Part shown: positions 12,539 to 26,200 of the stretch, in pieces
Position numbering within the stretch: the first letter of the stretch is position 1
How the letters are laid out: the number at the start of each line of letters is the position of its first letter
NCBI GenBank assembly: GCA_035222895.1
Contig: JAVYIG010001827.1
Location: forward strand, 186,001 to 250,000
Reading direction: 5' to 3'
Length of the DNA stretch: 64,000 nucleotides
Source of the DNA: Strongylocentrotus droebachiensis
Taxonomy: Eukaryota > Echinodermata > Echinoidea > Camarodonta > Strongylocentrotidae
Program-made: the position numbers and the translations under genes
The notes under the pieces: generated by a model
Database searches by the model: none
The model's input: the letters and a program-made list of their open reading frames with translations, nothing else
Told to the model about the DNA's origin: nothing

Positions 12539-12948
12539 TCAACCAAATGCTTTTTGAGGAACATCAATGATTAATTTCAGGAAGAAAAGAATCAATAGAT
12601 TATCCGAAGATGTCTCGGTCACGGCAAGATTAGAAAGCAAGTCGCTATAATTAATGGTGACACATTCTACATCCCTTACATCCAATGTGTCAGATCCCTC
12701 GGCAAACGCCTTGGTAGAAGATACATCTATGGACGTTTCTTGTAAATCATCTTTGAAACTTTTGGTTGGTGATTCTTTAGAATGCTGGTCCATGCCTTCA
12801 CTCACTTCCTCCCTGTGTTTCTTGAAGGACTTGTCCTCTTCAGGTGGTTGATCACTGGTTGATGTAGTCTTCTGTGTCTTTGTTTGTCCTCCTGATGACC
12901 CTTTTACTTCAACTACTCCGTGAGGGTGTTTAAGTCCAGTTACTCCTC
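12539..12948 (-). CDS. Gene A exon 7: conserved C-terminal segment
   Basis: This terminal exon is 410 nt, the same length as in gene B. The acceptor is AAGAAG at 12949-12950 by comparison with gene B (an alternative AG lies a few bases upstream). Entry is in phase 1, and the frame is open to TGA at 12539-12541. The first half is a Ser/Thr/Gln/Glu-rich linker. The second half is the conserved block, with INYSDLLSNLAVTETSS and a hydrophobic tail ending DVPQKAFG. I do not recognise the conserved block. Its tail is hydrophobic but broken by Lys and Asp, so I do not call a transmembrane helix. Confidence 0.7.
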
Positions 12949-15900
12949 CTTCTTTTTAGGGATGGAAAGTACAATATTGACGTCGGTGTTATTTAATACA
13001 AATCTTAAAACATTATTCTATTTTCCCCTAATTTGGGCTAATATCAACAAATGTGACCAGAACACACACCTCATGATGAACTTTGTCAAAGTAGATTCAC
13101 AGATCTTACCATACCAACGCGTTTTGAGGATATCATAACCTGTATGTGTTGGAACTTTTTTAAGCGTTTCCTGTCGAAAACCATTCATTTCAATGAAAGC
13201 ATATCTTCTTTATACTATTTGATAATCCGTAATCCAGTCTAATGGTAACTTTTAATACTTAGTGTACAGTTGCTAAGTTTCTCACCATAGAGCATATCAT
13301 CTGATGAGCCATGTACAACTTCAGAAAGTTGTTCTATGCATTCACTCGCCTCATCTCCGTGGTTCTTGCCGGGCTGGTCGTGTGCACGAGGTTGATCAGT
13401 GTCTGCAGTAGTCTCTCGTGTCTTGGTTTGTCTTTCTAACGACCCTAGCGTTGCAGATAGACTACCTATCCCGACTAGCTCTTGAGAACCCTCTATTTTA
13501 TGAGAGTGTTCTGGTCCGGCTTCTCTTCCTGCTTTTTGGAGATAGTAAATATCAAGAGACTAGCTTCAGTGCTCTCAACACGAGCTAGTACAAAATAAAT
13601 GGTAGCAATTATCCTTTGAGTGGACCCCCCCCCCCCCGGAAAAAGGAAATCAACTTGCAAAATCAAAATAAATGAAAGTGAGGTAAAACAATCTGACAAA
13701 CGACATAATGACACACATACAAACATAAACCTGTATATCCTGTATAATCATGCGACATGTAAACTTTTCAAGTGGCATTACCAGGCAGATGAAAACAGAG
13801 AATTATCATTATAATGACTGCTTTAATAACGATACGTTGTCCTTGGTTCTGGTTATGTAGAAAGGGGGCATAGAGTAGAAATTCATTACCGATTTTTATT
13901 AGTATCACGAATTAAATGAATTTATTAAAATAATATCATGGTGACCTTACCTTGTGGAAAATAATGGTCAGCAAGGTCTAACAACTTTGCAGCCACAAGC
14001 GCCCTCCTTAGTTCAATCCGTTCATCTTCTCGGGACACACCTTTTCTCCATTGCTTCAGCATGAGATGGGTTCCTCTACTGGTGACCTGTTCGTATCTCA
14101 TGTTTGTTTTGAGAGCTCTCATTATGTCACCCTGTATAATTCCTAACTGACTACCGAAGCTATCGATTTTGGCCTCATCGTAAAGATCATCGGCTATCTG
14201 CTTCAAGATGGTTGCAAACTCATCATTGGATAGTTTCGCCCTGAATTGTATGAACAAATTAGACAAATTAGAGGGCACATTTCTTATTGTTTTGGCATAT
14301 ACAGGTATATAAATTATATTTAATAAACGTGTCATGAAATAAATACGTGAAACCACCCACAATATGTTATGATAGAAATATCCACACAAAAATGAAGTTC
14401 AATACGTGGTTTCGTTTGCAGAAGGATGTCCCAACATTTACAGATGCATAATATGATGTAACACACAGATTAAAGAAGAATACAAGTTAGAAGTAGACGA
14501 AGAAGTAGTAGGAGAAGAATAAGGAAAAGGAGCAAACAGTTATGAGGGGAAGGTAAAAGAAAAAGAGAAATAATGAGGAGGATTTAGGAGGAGAATAAGA
14601 AGAACAAGATAAAAAGAAGAAGAAGTTGTGGAAAAAGGTGAAGAAGAAGGAGAAGAAGAACAAAAATTAAAAAAAGAAAGATAGGAAAAAAAAGAAGAGG
14701 AAGAGAATCATTAAGATCATAAAGAACAATACAGAATAAAAGGGAGTTGGAGGAAAACAAAAAGAAGAAGTGATGTTTAATGTGATTTAAAGTTGATGTT
14801 TCGAATTTTGAGCTAAAATATACCATGATGACTGAAATGGTTATAAAGCACTATTGTTAGAAATCAGTGTAGTAAATTGGCAACTGCTGATTTTCAGAGA
14901 ACTTCATGCTATCAGAAAAGCGAACAAAAAGTTTAACTACAACAGTTTCAACTTACTCAGCTTTTGATGCATTGCTCCCTTCTGATGAACAGACTTCTCC
15001 CCTTGAATAATCTTCAGAGGAAGTTATTCCTGTCATGAATGTAAAACGAATCGATTTGATTGAATTAGTTAAGTTATACAAAAGGAACATTTTATATTCC
15101 CAAATCGGCTGTGGTATTCTGGCAGTAAAGTAAAAATTTATGATTAAATTATAGTTAAAACTAAAATAATAGAATCGTAACATCACACAATATTAATGCA
15201 TTACAAATAATACATTTTTTGTCAACTCCCCGGGCTATGTTTAGATTTGTTTCAGTTAAAGACAGTTTAACAGTGTTCATGGTAAGATAGAATAAAAGTG
15301 ATAGATTGTATTGAATATATTTTTTTAAAGGCTGAAAAGAAAAAAAACTTAATCTCAAGTAATTGACATGCTAGAGTGAAAAAACTCTTTAAAAAATAAT
15401 GCAAAACGGTCTCACCGTCCTGAACTTGTTTTCCAGGAGTCACCCAGCGAATGAAACTCCATTGACGTGTCTCTGCTTTATTCTTCCGCTCTGCTGATCG
15501 TATCTCACTTTCTAGTTGAATTTTAGTTCTCAGCTTCCAGTTCTCACGCTTAAGTTGCTCCATAAGCTGTTTATTATAATCAAGCTCCTTCTTCCAGCTT
15601 AATTCTCCTGACCGTTTGTCCTTCTCACATTGCTCTCTGTCTCTCTCTCTTTCTTTTCTGAGCTCTTCAACTTGCTGTCTTAGTGTCGTCTCATTTCGCT
15701 CTCTCTCCCCTACGATTTCTTTCAAAGTGTCTACATGCGCTTGCTTAGACTTGAGTTTTTTCGCCGTATCTGCAGCCAATAAGCGCTTCTCTGTTTCACC
15801 TCTGGCTCTGTCTTCCTCTCTTCCTTTCTTTACCTCTTCAACTTGTTGTCTTAGAGTCCTCTCATTTCGTTCTTTCTCCCCTACGATTTCTGTCAAATTG

Positions 15901-18900
15901 TCTACGTGTTGTTGCTTAGACTCCAGTTTCTTCGTCATTTCTGCTGCCAAGGAGTGCCTCTTTTTCTCTGATCTCGCTCTTTCGTCGTCCGTTTCGGTCT
16001 GTAGTCGCTCGACGTCACGTCTTGCCGTCTCCTCTGTATTCTGTAATTTGTCTTCCATTGTTCCGATGCGCAGCTCTTTTGATTTGAGTTTTTCCTTCAG
16101 CTCTAGCTCTAGTTGTTTGTATATCGACATATCGCGCTTTGCAACTTTCTCACTTCTACTCAAATTCATTTCAACTTGCTTTCGCTTTTCTTTTTCGCGT
16201 ACCATCTCGCTCATAAGTATTGCATTGTCGTTGACAAGGCTTACATGACTTGCTAAGGATTCTTCATATTTCTGTTCAATGTCCTTAATTTCGTACTGTA
16301 GTGATCTCTTTTCCTGTTTTACGTTTTGGACTTCTTTAAACATCGTCTGGATTGGTTCTTTTGCCTCTTTCTTGGTTTCGTCATAGAGCAACTCACATGG
16401 ATTCGTGCATACGTTCTCCAGTTCATTAATTGCTAACGCTCTGTCACCTTCTTGAAGGCATCCATGTATTAGGTCAAGCCACTGCAACTGATCCTCATCT
16501 AAGAGAATGTGATCATCCAGATCTACTTCGTAAATATCAGTGATCCCGAGATGATTCAAATCAGTTTTCGCTTTTTCGATGGCTTCACGTCTGCCGGTAG
16601 AGCGTATGGCACAGAGAGGGACGCAACCTATCCATTCGAAAAATATGCAATGAGTGATATAGAAATTAAATCCAAAGTGATGATGATGTTTTGACTTCTT
16701 TTTAACACAAATACGTCGCCTAATCTCCTTTTTTTTTTGGGGGGGGGGTGTACTTTGAGATAAAATAATGGAGATTGTCTGCAATGCTTCATTCATCTAT
16801 GTTTGTGTTGTACAAAACTATCCTTAATTGTTCTGTGGCATCATTATGAGTACACCGCCATATTTGAATTGTTAATAGAATGGACTAAATCGAATTAGAG
16901 AAGCAGGGTGCAATACAGGATAAAAAGACGACAGAGAAGATGAAACGAGCATTACACCTAGAGAGTCAGGAGATATAAATCTACATCTGTGACAATGAAA
17001 AATAAATGTAGCATTCGTGGTACGGAAATGACTTGGGACATTCGGGATACAAAAGCCTAATGGCATTGTTTATGATATCGTTAGATTATAACGACTGCGA
17101 TCGACAAAAATTCAATCGTTTTTTTGTTGTAATCATTGGCTTTTGATTGTCCTTATGAATTTAACTAAAGCCCATGGTTAGAGTAGTAACATCGATCATT
17201 TCAATACGAGGCGGATTACGTTTTTTGTGTGAATAGTATAATATGAAATAATGATACGGAAAAATAAGAAAACTACTTAAAATCAAGGTCATATTACTTG
17301 TAGAAAGTGCATATAATATGACATGAATAGTAGTCGATCATCGTAGGTTCCTTGTCTTAGTCATAACTTATAAAATGTATTCGTATGTAGGTGTCATTAT
17401 CGTTACATACCTACCAATTTAATTGCACTGATAATAAGACCAACAAACTTCATTATATGTACACAAAAAGAGATTAACTGTCATTATACAAAAGCTTCCC
17501 AAGTGAAGGAAAATAAGGTATCAAAAGACTAATTGTTTACGAATCAAAAATCGTATTTCCATGTCTTTAGTCTATATTATTGTCCTAACTATCATAATGG
17601 ATTAGGATCAAACTTACGTGTTATCTTCTTTATCGTCTCGATAACATTAGGAAAAAACGGAAAATCCTTCGGGCTAAAGAAAACAAAAAGAAGACAATGA
17701 TACGATTCAAAATTATAATTATTCACGTGTTAATGAATCAAATGTTAATGTATACAAATTGCATATAAATCGAATTTTGCCTCCCCAAACAAATTAGACC
17801 CCCTCACACTAAAATAAATTGCATGGTTTTGTTATACACTACTGAAACAATTGAAGTACCCGCTCGAACATGCAACCTTAAGAAAAGGCATTTTCTCACT
17901 CAGTCGCCAAGCTCCTTTCGAAAGTAATATTTCTTGCCCCCACAAGACAATAACCAATTTCAAATTAAACCTTTCGGATTGTTTGTTCTCGAAAATGCAG
18001 TTTCAACCCTTCAAAACGTGAATTTATTTTTAATTAGACACTGTGATCCCTTACATACAAAATACGGCGAATGCTGCCGACACGCTGTCTTCCAGAGGCG
18101 ATAATATTGGGGTCGTGTATTTCCCTCTAGTAAATGCTCATTTAATTTTGTTGGGCCTCCTTTGCGATACCATTGTTTTGCAGTATAACGGATAACTCTT
18201 ATCTCTAGTAATTTGAAAATATAACACTTCAACATAAGATTATCTGACTTCTTGTTAGTTTGTTCAAATTACATGTACTGATAAACGATTTTGAAACGCC
18301 TAATGAGTTTTATAATTCGAAATTCGAAATTTTCTAGCTCTGCTACAAAGCTCATTCCCTAATCAATTGCTGCAGTAGGCCTTTTACGTTACATAATTAT
18401 ACACTATCGAGTAGACCCCAAAATAAGGACAAGGGCTAATCTTTATAGAAAAACATGGAGGATTGTTTTTTCTTCGTCTCGCTTTCAATTGTAAATGATG
18501 AAATTACACTCATTTTGTTCCTTCATTCGATTGGATTAGTGCTTAAAGGGATAGTTGAGTTCTGTTGCAGAGGGCGCTACCCACATTTTTTTTTTGCGAG
18601 ATAATGAGAAACTGAGTGTCAAACTTGAAAGAACATAATATTTAAATGACAAAATCATCTTTGTTTGATCAAAATCGGTTCAGAGACGGCTGAAATATAA
18701 CGATTTCAAATACTTGAGTATACCTCTAAAATATTAGATATTTTGAAAAATTTGAAAAAACCGTTGAAAAAACGATATAACGCCTTTTACGTCGTAGTTC
18801 AGCCAATGCCGATGTTGGCTTTTTTTGTTGGCATTTTCTTGTTGTTTATATTACCCACAATTATAGCCGGCTCATGTATTGTTATTTTTAATTAAATAAT

Positions 18901-20168
18901 TAATTTTTTTTTTTTTTTTTTTAAGTGGGGCTGAATTGGTATGATCATATTGGCTAAATTTCACACATTTTGGGGTCTAAAATTACCTTCATAACAATTT
19001 TTGGTTCTAAAAGGGCACTATAAATGTCATAGAAAAAAATAAGAGCAATAACTATGCAATTTGAAGGCCTTTGCGGTCTGAAAACAGAACTCAACTATCC
19101 CTTTAATAAAAGGATTTTCAAAAATCACAATTCGATTTTGTTTTTCTTCCTCACTTTGTCTCTACGCTCTGGTGCAAACAAACACTGCTATCAAAGCTGC
19201 ACGCTGTACACTAAGGAAAGTGCAGTAAGGGGGTGTTCCCGGCAAGCGAAACGATATTTTTGAACATGTTATTCAATACATTTAAATGTTCATTATGTAC
19301 ATTTGGTGCACCCGGTTCGTAAGCAAATGGCATTTTAATACATCGGCAATTTCTTATCAGCGTTTCAATCCAAAAAAGGGCGTAGATGCGATAAATGTCA
19401 CCACCCCTCTCACTGTGACAGTAAAACACTAGCTTTATTTAACTTAAAGCCTTATCTGCTGAGGTTTGCATATGTTTAATCTGGTTCTAGGACAACTACC
19501 CCCTAGGGCAACCACCCTCTAGGACGACTAGCCTCTGGGACAATTACCCCTGGACAACTTCTACCCGGACAACTACCCCAAAACAACAACCTCCTGCATC
19601 AACCATCCTCTAGCACAACTATCTTAGGTGGTAGTTGTCCGGGGGTAGTTCTCCTCGGGGGTAGTTGTCTGGGGGTAGTTGTCCGGGGGTAGTTGTCCTA
19701 GGGGTAGTTGTCTTTGGGTATTTGTCCGGGGGTAATTGTCCTAGGGGTAGTTTTCCTAGGGGGTAGTTGTCTGAGGGTAGTTGTCCCGGGGGTAGTCGTC
19801 CTAGAGGATAGTTGTCCCAGGAGTGGTTATCAGGGGGTGGATGTTTTGAAATTCGTTGTTATTTATATGTGCGTGTAAAGCTTAACTTCGATTAAAATGT
19901 ACTACTGTAACATTGACATAGAAGCGTGTGTGTTTTTTTCGCTCAGTCGCTAAAATCACCCGCCCAGTAATTAACTTACTACAAAGGACTATGACCACAA
20001 GTGTCCTAAACTAACTTGTGTGTTGTTTAAAAGTGTTTGTTGTTTAAAAGTTGCTCAAGGTTTGTTTTGCTTTGTTTAAAAAACTATGATGTCCAGAAGC
20101 TGTCTGAACAGAATGAATATAAAGGTTATGGAAACTGTAATCGTTATCCTTAACCGCCCCCTCCCCCC

Positions 20169-20203
<35 letters not shown>

Positions 20204-23200
20204 CTCTACCTCTGTCCCCATTTCCTCGTTATTTTTTAATGTGACGTAAATCAATGTTCATATTTCAATTTCTTTAGCGTATCTCCTGTCCATCATTCCA
20301 TCCCTCCGTTAACCTACGCATCTGTCTCTTGCTCTATTTTTGCCAGCAGCCCAGTGGCGGATCCAGGGCCCCCGTTTAAGTTACCTTTTTCGTGAAAAAA
20401 TAAGCCCCCCCCCCCCCCCCCATGGCATTTTTTTTTTGCGCTCAAGGTGGGGGTGGGTGTTGAGTTAAATAAATTAGTTGGCACTTTTTGTTGAAGATCA
20501 GACATAGACGAAAGACTTCATGCATGGCTGATTGTCAACGAAACGAAGTTAAGTCTTTTGTCAACAATGTTTGTTGAGACGGCAGGCAGCCAGTAAAAAC
20601 AAATTAGTTTAATAAAATTATGAAAATGAAAGCATTCCTTTAAACAAACATAATTTTGTTATTCCTAGCTCATTTTTCCTGATTGAGATGAAAGGGCAGA
20701 AAATGAACTTTCTAGAAATGTGATTTTGTCTTTGAAATTCGGGTACCGTCCGCCAAAGAACTTTTTGGACCCCTTTCATCAAATTGATTTTAATCGCCCA
20801 TGCGTGAAATAAAATCATCATACGAGTAGCATCAAATGAAAGAAGGGAATCTGTGCTTAACAAATATGTGTCATTTATTAATTATAATTGTGAATAAGTT
20901 ATGATGAAACATCGATAATGCTCGGGTTTTTCCTTCTGGGAAGCACTGTATTAAGTTTTATTTACAATATTAATCGAACTCTTTTGAAAATAGGATTTCG
21001 GGAACCTGTAGTGACACAATTGTAAAGGAAATATGCGTTTATGGTAGTTACTGGTGTCAGTAATTGATTCATTACTCAATCAATCATTTTCACTTGTTTC
21101 TTATGAAGCGTGTTTGCATAATAACGATCAAACGAGTACCCATTTTTACTTCCCGGCGACTTACAATTTCAAAAATGCGATAAATCAGTCTAATATTTGA
21201 TTTCAGTCAAAATATATATGTGAATATGGACAAAGAAAATATTAATACTGACTTCACCAACAGCACCTGGCATCCAACCTTCCCAGTAAGGTCTTGTGCA
21301 GCTTCTTCGAAATCGAGCCATCCGTCTGTAAAAAAGAACGTGTTTGATAAAATTTGCATGGTGGACATTTGAGATACTATGAACATGTTTTTTAAAGAAT
21401 TTGTAAAAACAAATACAAGTTGTGTGGTACTAATTGAATGCAATATGCATGAATAACACGAATGAATTAACTGCTTGTGCAATAACATTTTAGGAAACCA
21501 TGACAAACATATTTTGTGGTAAAAAAAACATTGAGCATGAAGCGTTTAATGAAGAAAATCACTCTTTGGAACACTCTATGGCCCATATCCAGGACTCACC
21601 CACCATTGACATTTTCAAAAAGAATCTTAAAACTCATCTATTCCAAAAACAACCCAAATAACTATAAAATAAGTTCGAATAAGTATTACAATGCCTTCAT
21701 TACGTCTTTTTTAATGATTGCTATTATTATATACTGATGTAACATGTTAATTTCAAAGGAATGTACATGTTTCAGTTCAGTTACGAATCCGCTACAAGGT
21801 GATTCTGATCGTTTTCAAAGCTCTCCATGGCATGTGTCCAGAGTACATCTCAGATTTGCTCACATCGTACATCCTACCAAGGCGTTTGCGGTCATCTTCT
21901 CAACACCTTCTCACCCTCAATCATGGAGCCACAAAAACCTATGGTGACAGGGCATTTGCATGTGGTGGACCAACATTTTGGAACGCTCTCCCAGTGTTGC
22001 TACGCTCCATGACTGATGTTAAAGTTTTTAAGAGAGCGCTGAAAACTCACCTCTTTGATGAATGCTTCGAGTAATTATTATGTAAACGTACATTGTACAT
22101 TGTAAAGCGCATTGAGAGGGCCTTCGGTCCTGAAATGCGCTATAAAAGAACGAACTATTATTATTACTATTATTATGTTTAGTAGATCTAGTTAGTAATG
22201 TTTGATCTTCTTGGTAATTTAAGTATTGTTAATTTGTTAAGTTATGTTGTAATTTTTGATCTTTTTGGTAATTTAAGTAATGTTAATTTGTTAATTTATG
22301 TTAGTAATATTTTGTTTTCTTGGTAGCTTGAGTATTAAATGTTAATTCCATTAGTAATATTGATTTTTCTTGAAGTAGTTTTGATTTGTGTACAGCGCTT
22401 CGAAACTTTTATGTCACAAGCGCTATATACATTTTTCGTATTATTATTATTATTATTATTTTACATTGACTTGAGAGTTTTAGAATCATTATATTAGTAA
22501 GGGGGAGCCCATGGGAGTAATGATTAATTTATGAATATATATAGGTATATAAGTATAATTTCATGTAAGAATTGTTTAAAGAATTGCAGTGGGTAATAAT
22601 GGTACAATTCCGAAATAAGAAGTAGAAACACCAGAATAGCAACAGCAACATTAGGATTTGTGAGCTTCATAATATTAACACGTCTTTGAGAAATGCTTGT
22701 TTGGGATTTAATTTAGTCACCTCTTTCATAAAAAAAACATGCAAATTCAAATAATACATCTTACAAACATGGATAAGCCATAAAACTTGAAAATACACTA
22801 AAGAAAATTACGAAGTGGTTGGATCATTAAAGAGTTTCAGTAACTTATAGGTAGATGATCGAAATGCTACATCTGAATTTCAATGTTCATAGTGACTTCT
22901 CTATTGATACAATATGTGAATCTGTATTAAATTCTATAAAAATTTAACAGGATAAAAAAGTCTATAATTGTTGGATGCTTATACAAAGCTCCAAATACTG
23001 AAATTACTCATTTTCATGCTATAGAGTTGACAAACACCACAATAGTTAATGTTACATTATCTAGATTAAGATACCTTTTTCACACAGATATTTTCACACA
23101 TATTCTTATAACTGTATAGAACAGCATAATATTACCTCACGTAATTTTTTGTAATATTAGATAGCTTAGACAGATACCGAGATGTGATTGGTTTAGAGCA

Positions 23201-26200
23201 GGCCTTCTCAACTAGTTTATTAGAAGCGCCAAAACAAAAATTAATTGAGGTTGAAGTGCCAACCTGTATGTTTGGTTACTGTGTTACGAGGGAGCGTAGC
23301 GACCGAGCCGATACCGGGTGGGGTCCAGGGGGCGAAGCCCCCGGAAGCTAGTGGATTTTAGGGCTTTTTTGAGGCCCAGATGTGGCATTTTTAACACCTT
23401 TTTGTTCCATAAAACATCAATCATAATTTCATATTGATGTGAAATAATTAGTACAATTCCTGGCTAAAATCTACACTGGAAGTTAATCCATATGTAGTTA
23501 TTTTGGTGCAATAAACACGAAAATGTCAAAATGAAGTGAAAATCAAACAAACAAAATGGCTTGCTTACATTTTGGGCTCAACTTCGACTGCGACTTTTTG
23601 ATTTTCTGAGTTTTTTTAATTTAAAATATAATTTTTTAATGTTGTTCTTTCTTTAACTTTTACATTTTAATTTTTTATTAATTTTTTGGAACAGCCGCGC
23701 GCCACCCTGACTGAGCGCAAGCGCCACGAGTGGCGCGCGCGCCGCCAGTTGAGAAGGCCTGGTTTAGAGCTCATCATGTGATATCGATTGCGAGGATCGT
23801 AATTGTATTTCGATGGCTGGTCATTTTCAATGGTTAAATTGACCAGCTGGTGAAGTGAATATATGTTTAATCAATGCATGTCGCCCTCTTGAGGACTATT
23901 TTTTTTTCTCGATTTTTATTTTCCCTTTAAATTTTTTGTTTCCCTCAAATGTTGTTTTCTAAGAAACTCGGATTTTTGTTTTCGTCATTTTTTCTTCTCA
24001 CTTTTTGTTTTTAAAGATTTGTCCACAAAAAAACGGGAAAAAAAATTAGGCCAACAAATTGACCCCCCCCCCCCCCCCCCCCACAAATGTTCAAACCAAG
24101 GATATCTATTATAACAGATATTGACTGGCAGGGGGTATATATTAACATTCTTTATGTTTCGACTTAAATCCGGCATTCTCCCCCCCCCCCCCCCCCAATC
24201 ACTAGTCATATAATTCCAACATAATGCTCATTTTCATTTCTAACCAACCAGGCATTCCAATGAATATCACCTATTTAACGCAAAAACAGCCTTAGCTCAA
24301 AACTCAATTAGACATTCTGGCCCTGATACCTGGAATTCACTACCCAGTGAAATAAAATCGATTAATAAAATGCTATCTTTTAAAAGAGCGGTGAAAACGT
24401 TTCTTATTGCGCATTATCTTTAATCAGGTGGGCTGTATCTATACAGACCACCTTATAATTTTGTTAAAATTGCCTTTATTATCAGGTGGGCTGTATCTAT
24501 ACAGACCACCTTATAATTTTGTTAAAATTGCCTTTATTAGGTGGTCTGTTGAAAACAGATCACCTATTGTTTTCGTCAGAATTTTCTTTCTTTATTATTT
24601 ATTATTTATTTATTTATTTTTATTTCTCCGCACTTTTTTGTTAACAGGATAACTCAAGATCAGTTCAATCAATTTCGTTCAATTTTGGCACAGTCATAGG
24701 TCATTGTCATGAGACGTGACAGTCACATTTTCAAGGTCATCAAATCTTCATGACGTCATCCAGGCGCCATTTTTTTTTTTTTTTGGTACTTTCAACTCAT
24801 GATCATATCTTCATAACGGAAAAGAATTTCTTATTCATATTTATCATGATTAAGGTCAGAATCCGTCCGGTCAATTTCAGGTCAAAAAACGCGCGCGCAT
24901 GCGTACGTCCGCGCGTCAGCGCGCGCGCAAAAAATAAAAATGCTCCAAATCGTTTAAAATTAATTTTGCATACGTTTCAGGCCATTTTAAGCGTTTCGCA
25001 AAAAAACGCGCACACACACATGCGCGCGCGTTTTCACCCGTACTGGTATTTTTCAACATAAAATCGCCAAATTTTCTCTGTCATCATATTTGGCACATTT
25101 TTCCGAGCATGTTGATACCTTGTTCACCTTTTTATGCTCAGTAATAACGGAATGAGCGTCCGTTTAAAAAATTGTCCGTGCGTGCGAGCTCTTGTAATAC
25201 ATAGCATACATGGGCAAAAACATGCCTATACAAAATCCATTGTAGCGCTTTAGGATGGAAAGTGAATCCAATTTCTTTTTCATATTTTGATAAAATATGA
25301 ATTGGAGATATGATTTCATGTCACATTTGACCCTCAATTAACTCATGACGTCATCATAATGGCTTCCGAACTCAAAATTTCAATTTGCATATTATGACAT
25401 CATCATATTTTTGGAAAATTGATTGTATCTCTGTAAATATTGATCAATTTTCATCCAAATTTTGATATGATCTAGCTGAGACAATTCTCTACAAATGCAG
25501 TCTCCACAATATTTCATTTTGACAATGGCATCGTGGCGTATTTTTGCGATTAAAGGAGGCATGTCAATTTTTCACATTTTGCGTGTATTCTCTATGGGAC
25601 ATGACTTTTTCTCAAAACTGGATTCTACATCCTGTCTTTTGCGAGCAATATCTCCGTCGTTTTAGCTTTGTTTACGCTGAACTTTGAGTATGTTGTAGCT
25701 GAGACAATAAGCTATCACAAGTGTGCCCTTTATTTTTCGATCAGATGCCGGGATCATGCTCATATTTCAATTACAAAGTGGGATTTGTGCATTCCATTTT
25801 CCGTTTACGTGTAATCTCTATGGGAAATGTTTTGGTATATCGGTAACGCACTTGACTTCCGACCTCGAGGTCCCTGGTTCGAGTCCGGGCGTCTCCAACA
25901 ATTTTTTTTCTTCACTTTTTTTTCTTTTTGACCATTCACTCTACCATCTCCTTTGAATATTAAAACACGTACAATCGCAAATAATGTAATAAACAACCAT
26001 ATTTACTTTATTATTACCCTATTATCACTAGATCCATTACTTTTTGCGTGTAATCCTTATGGGAGATGACTTTTCTCAAATCTGGATTCTACATTCTTGT
26101 CTTTTGCGAGCAATATCGCCGTTATTTCGGCTTGATTTTTGTTGATTTTTGAGTATGTTGTAGCTGAGACTATATAATATCTAAATGTTCTCTCTTTTTT

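Noticed and set aside
15616..16248. 210-codon plus-strand frame rich in Ser, Leu and Phe
   Set aside because: It is the antisense of the gene A coiled-coil exon, whose splice sites and paralog conservation support the minus strand.
20352..20425. hAT element with end CAGTGGCGGATCCAGGG
   Set aside because: Only one terminus is visible and no 8-bp duplication or partner end could be found.
21244..21330. Possible extra minus-strand exon with a good acceptor (TTTTTTACAG) and donor (GTGAAG)
   Set aside because: No counterpart found in intron 1 of gene B, and the gene A phases join without it. It could be a gene A-specific exon, but support is too weak.
25822..25897. Functional tRNA gene
   Set aside because: Box A and B are present, but the 5' acceptor strand belongs to the host repeat and does not pair; the anticodon loop is 9 bases.
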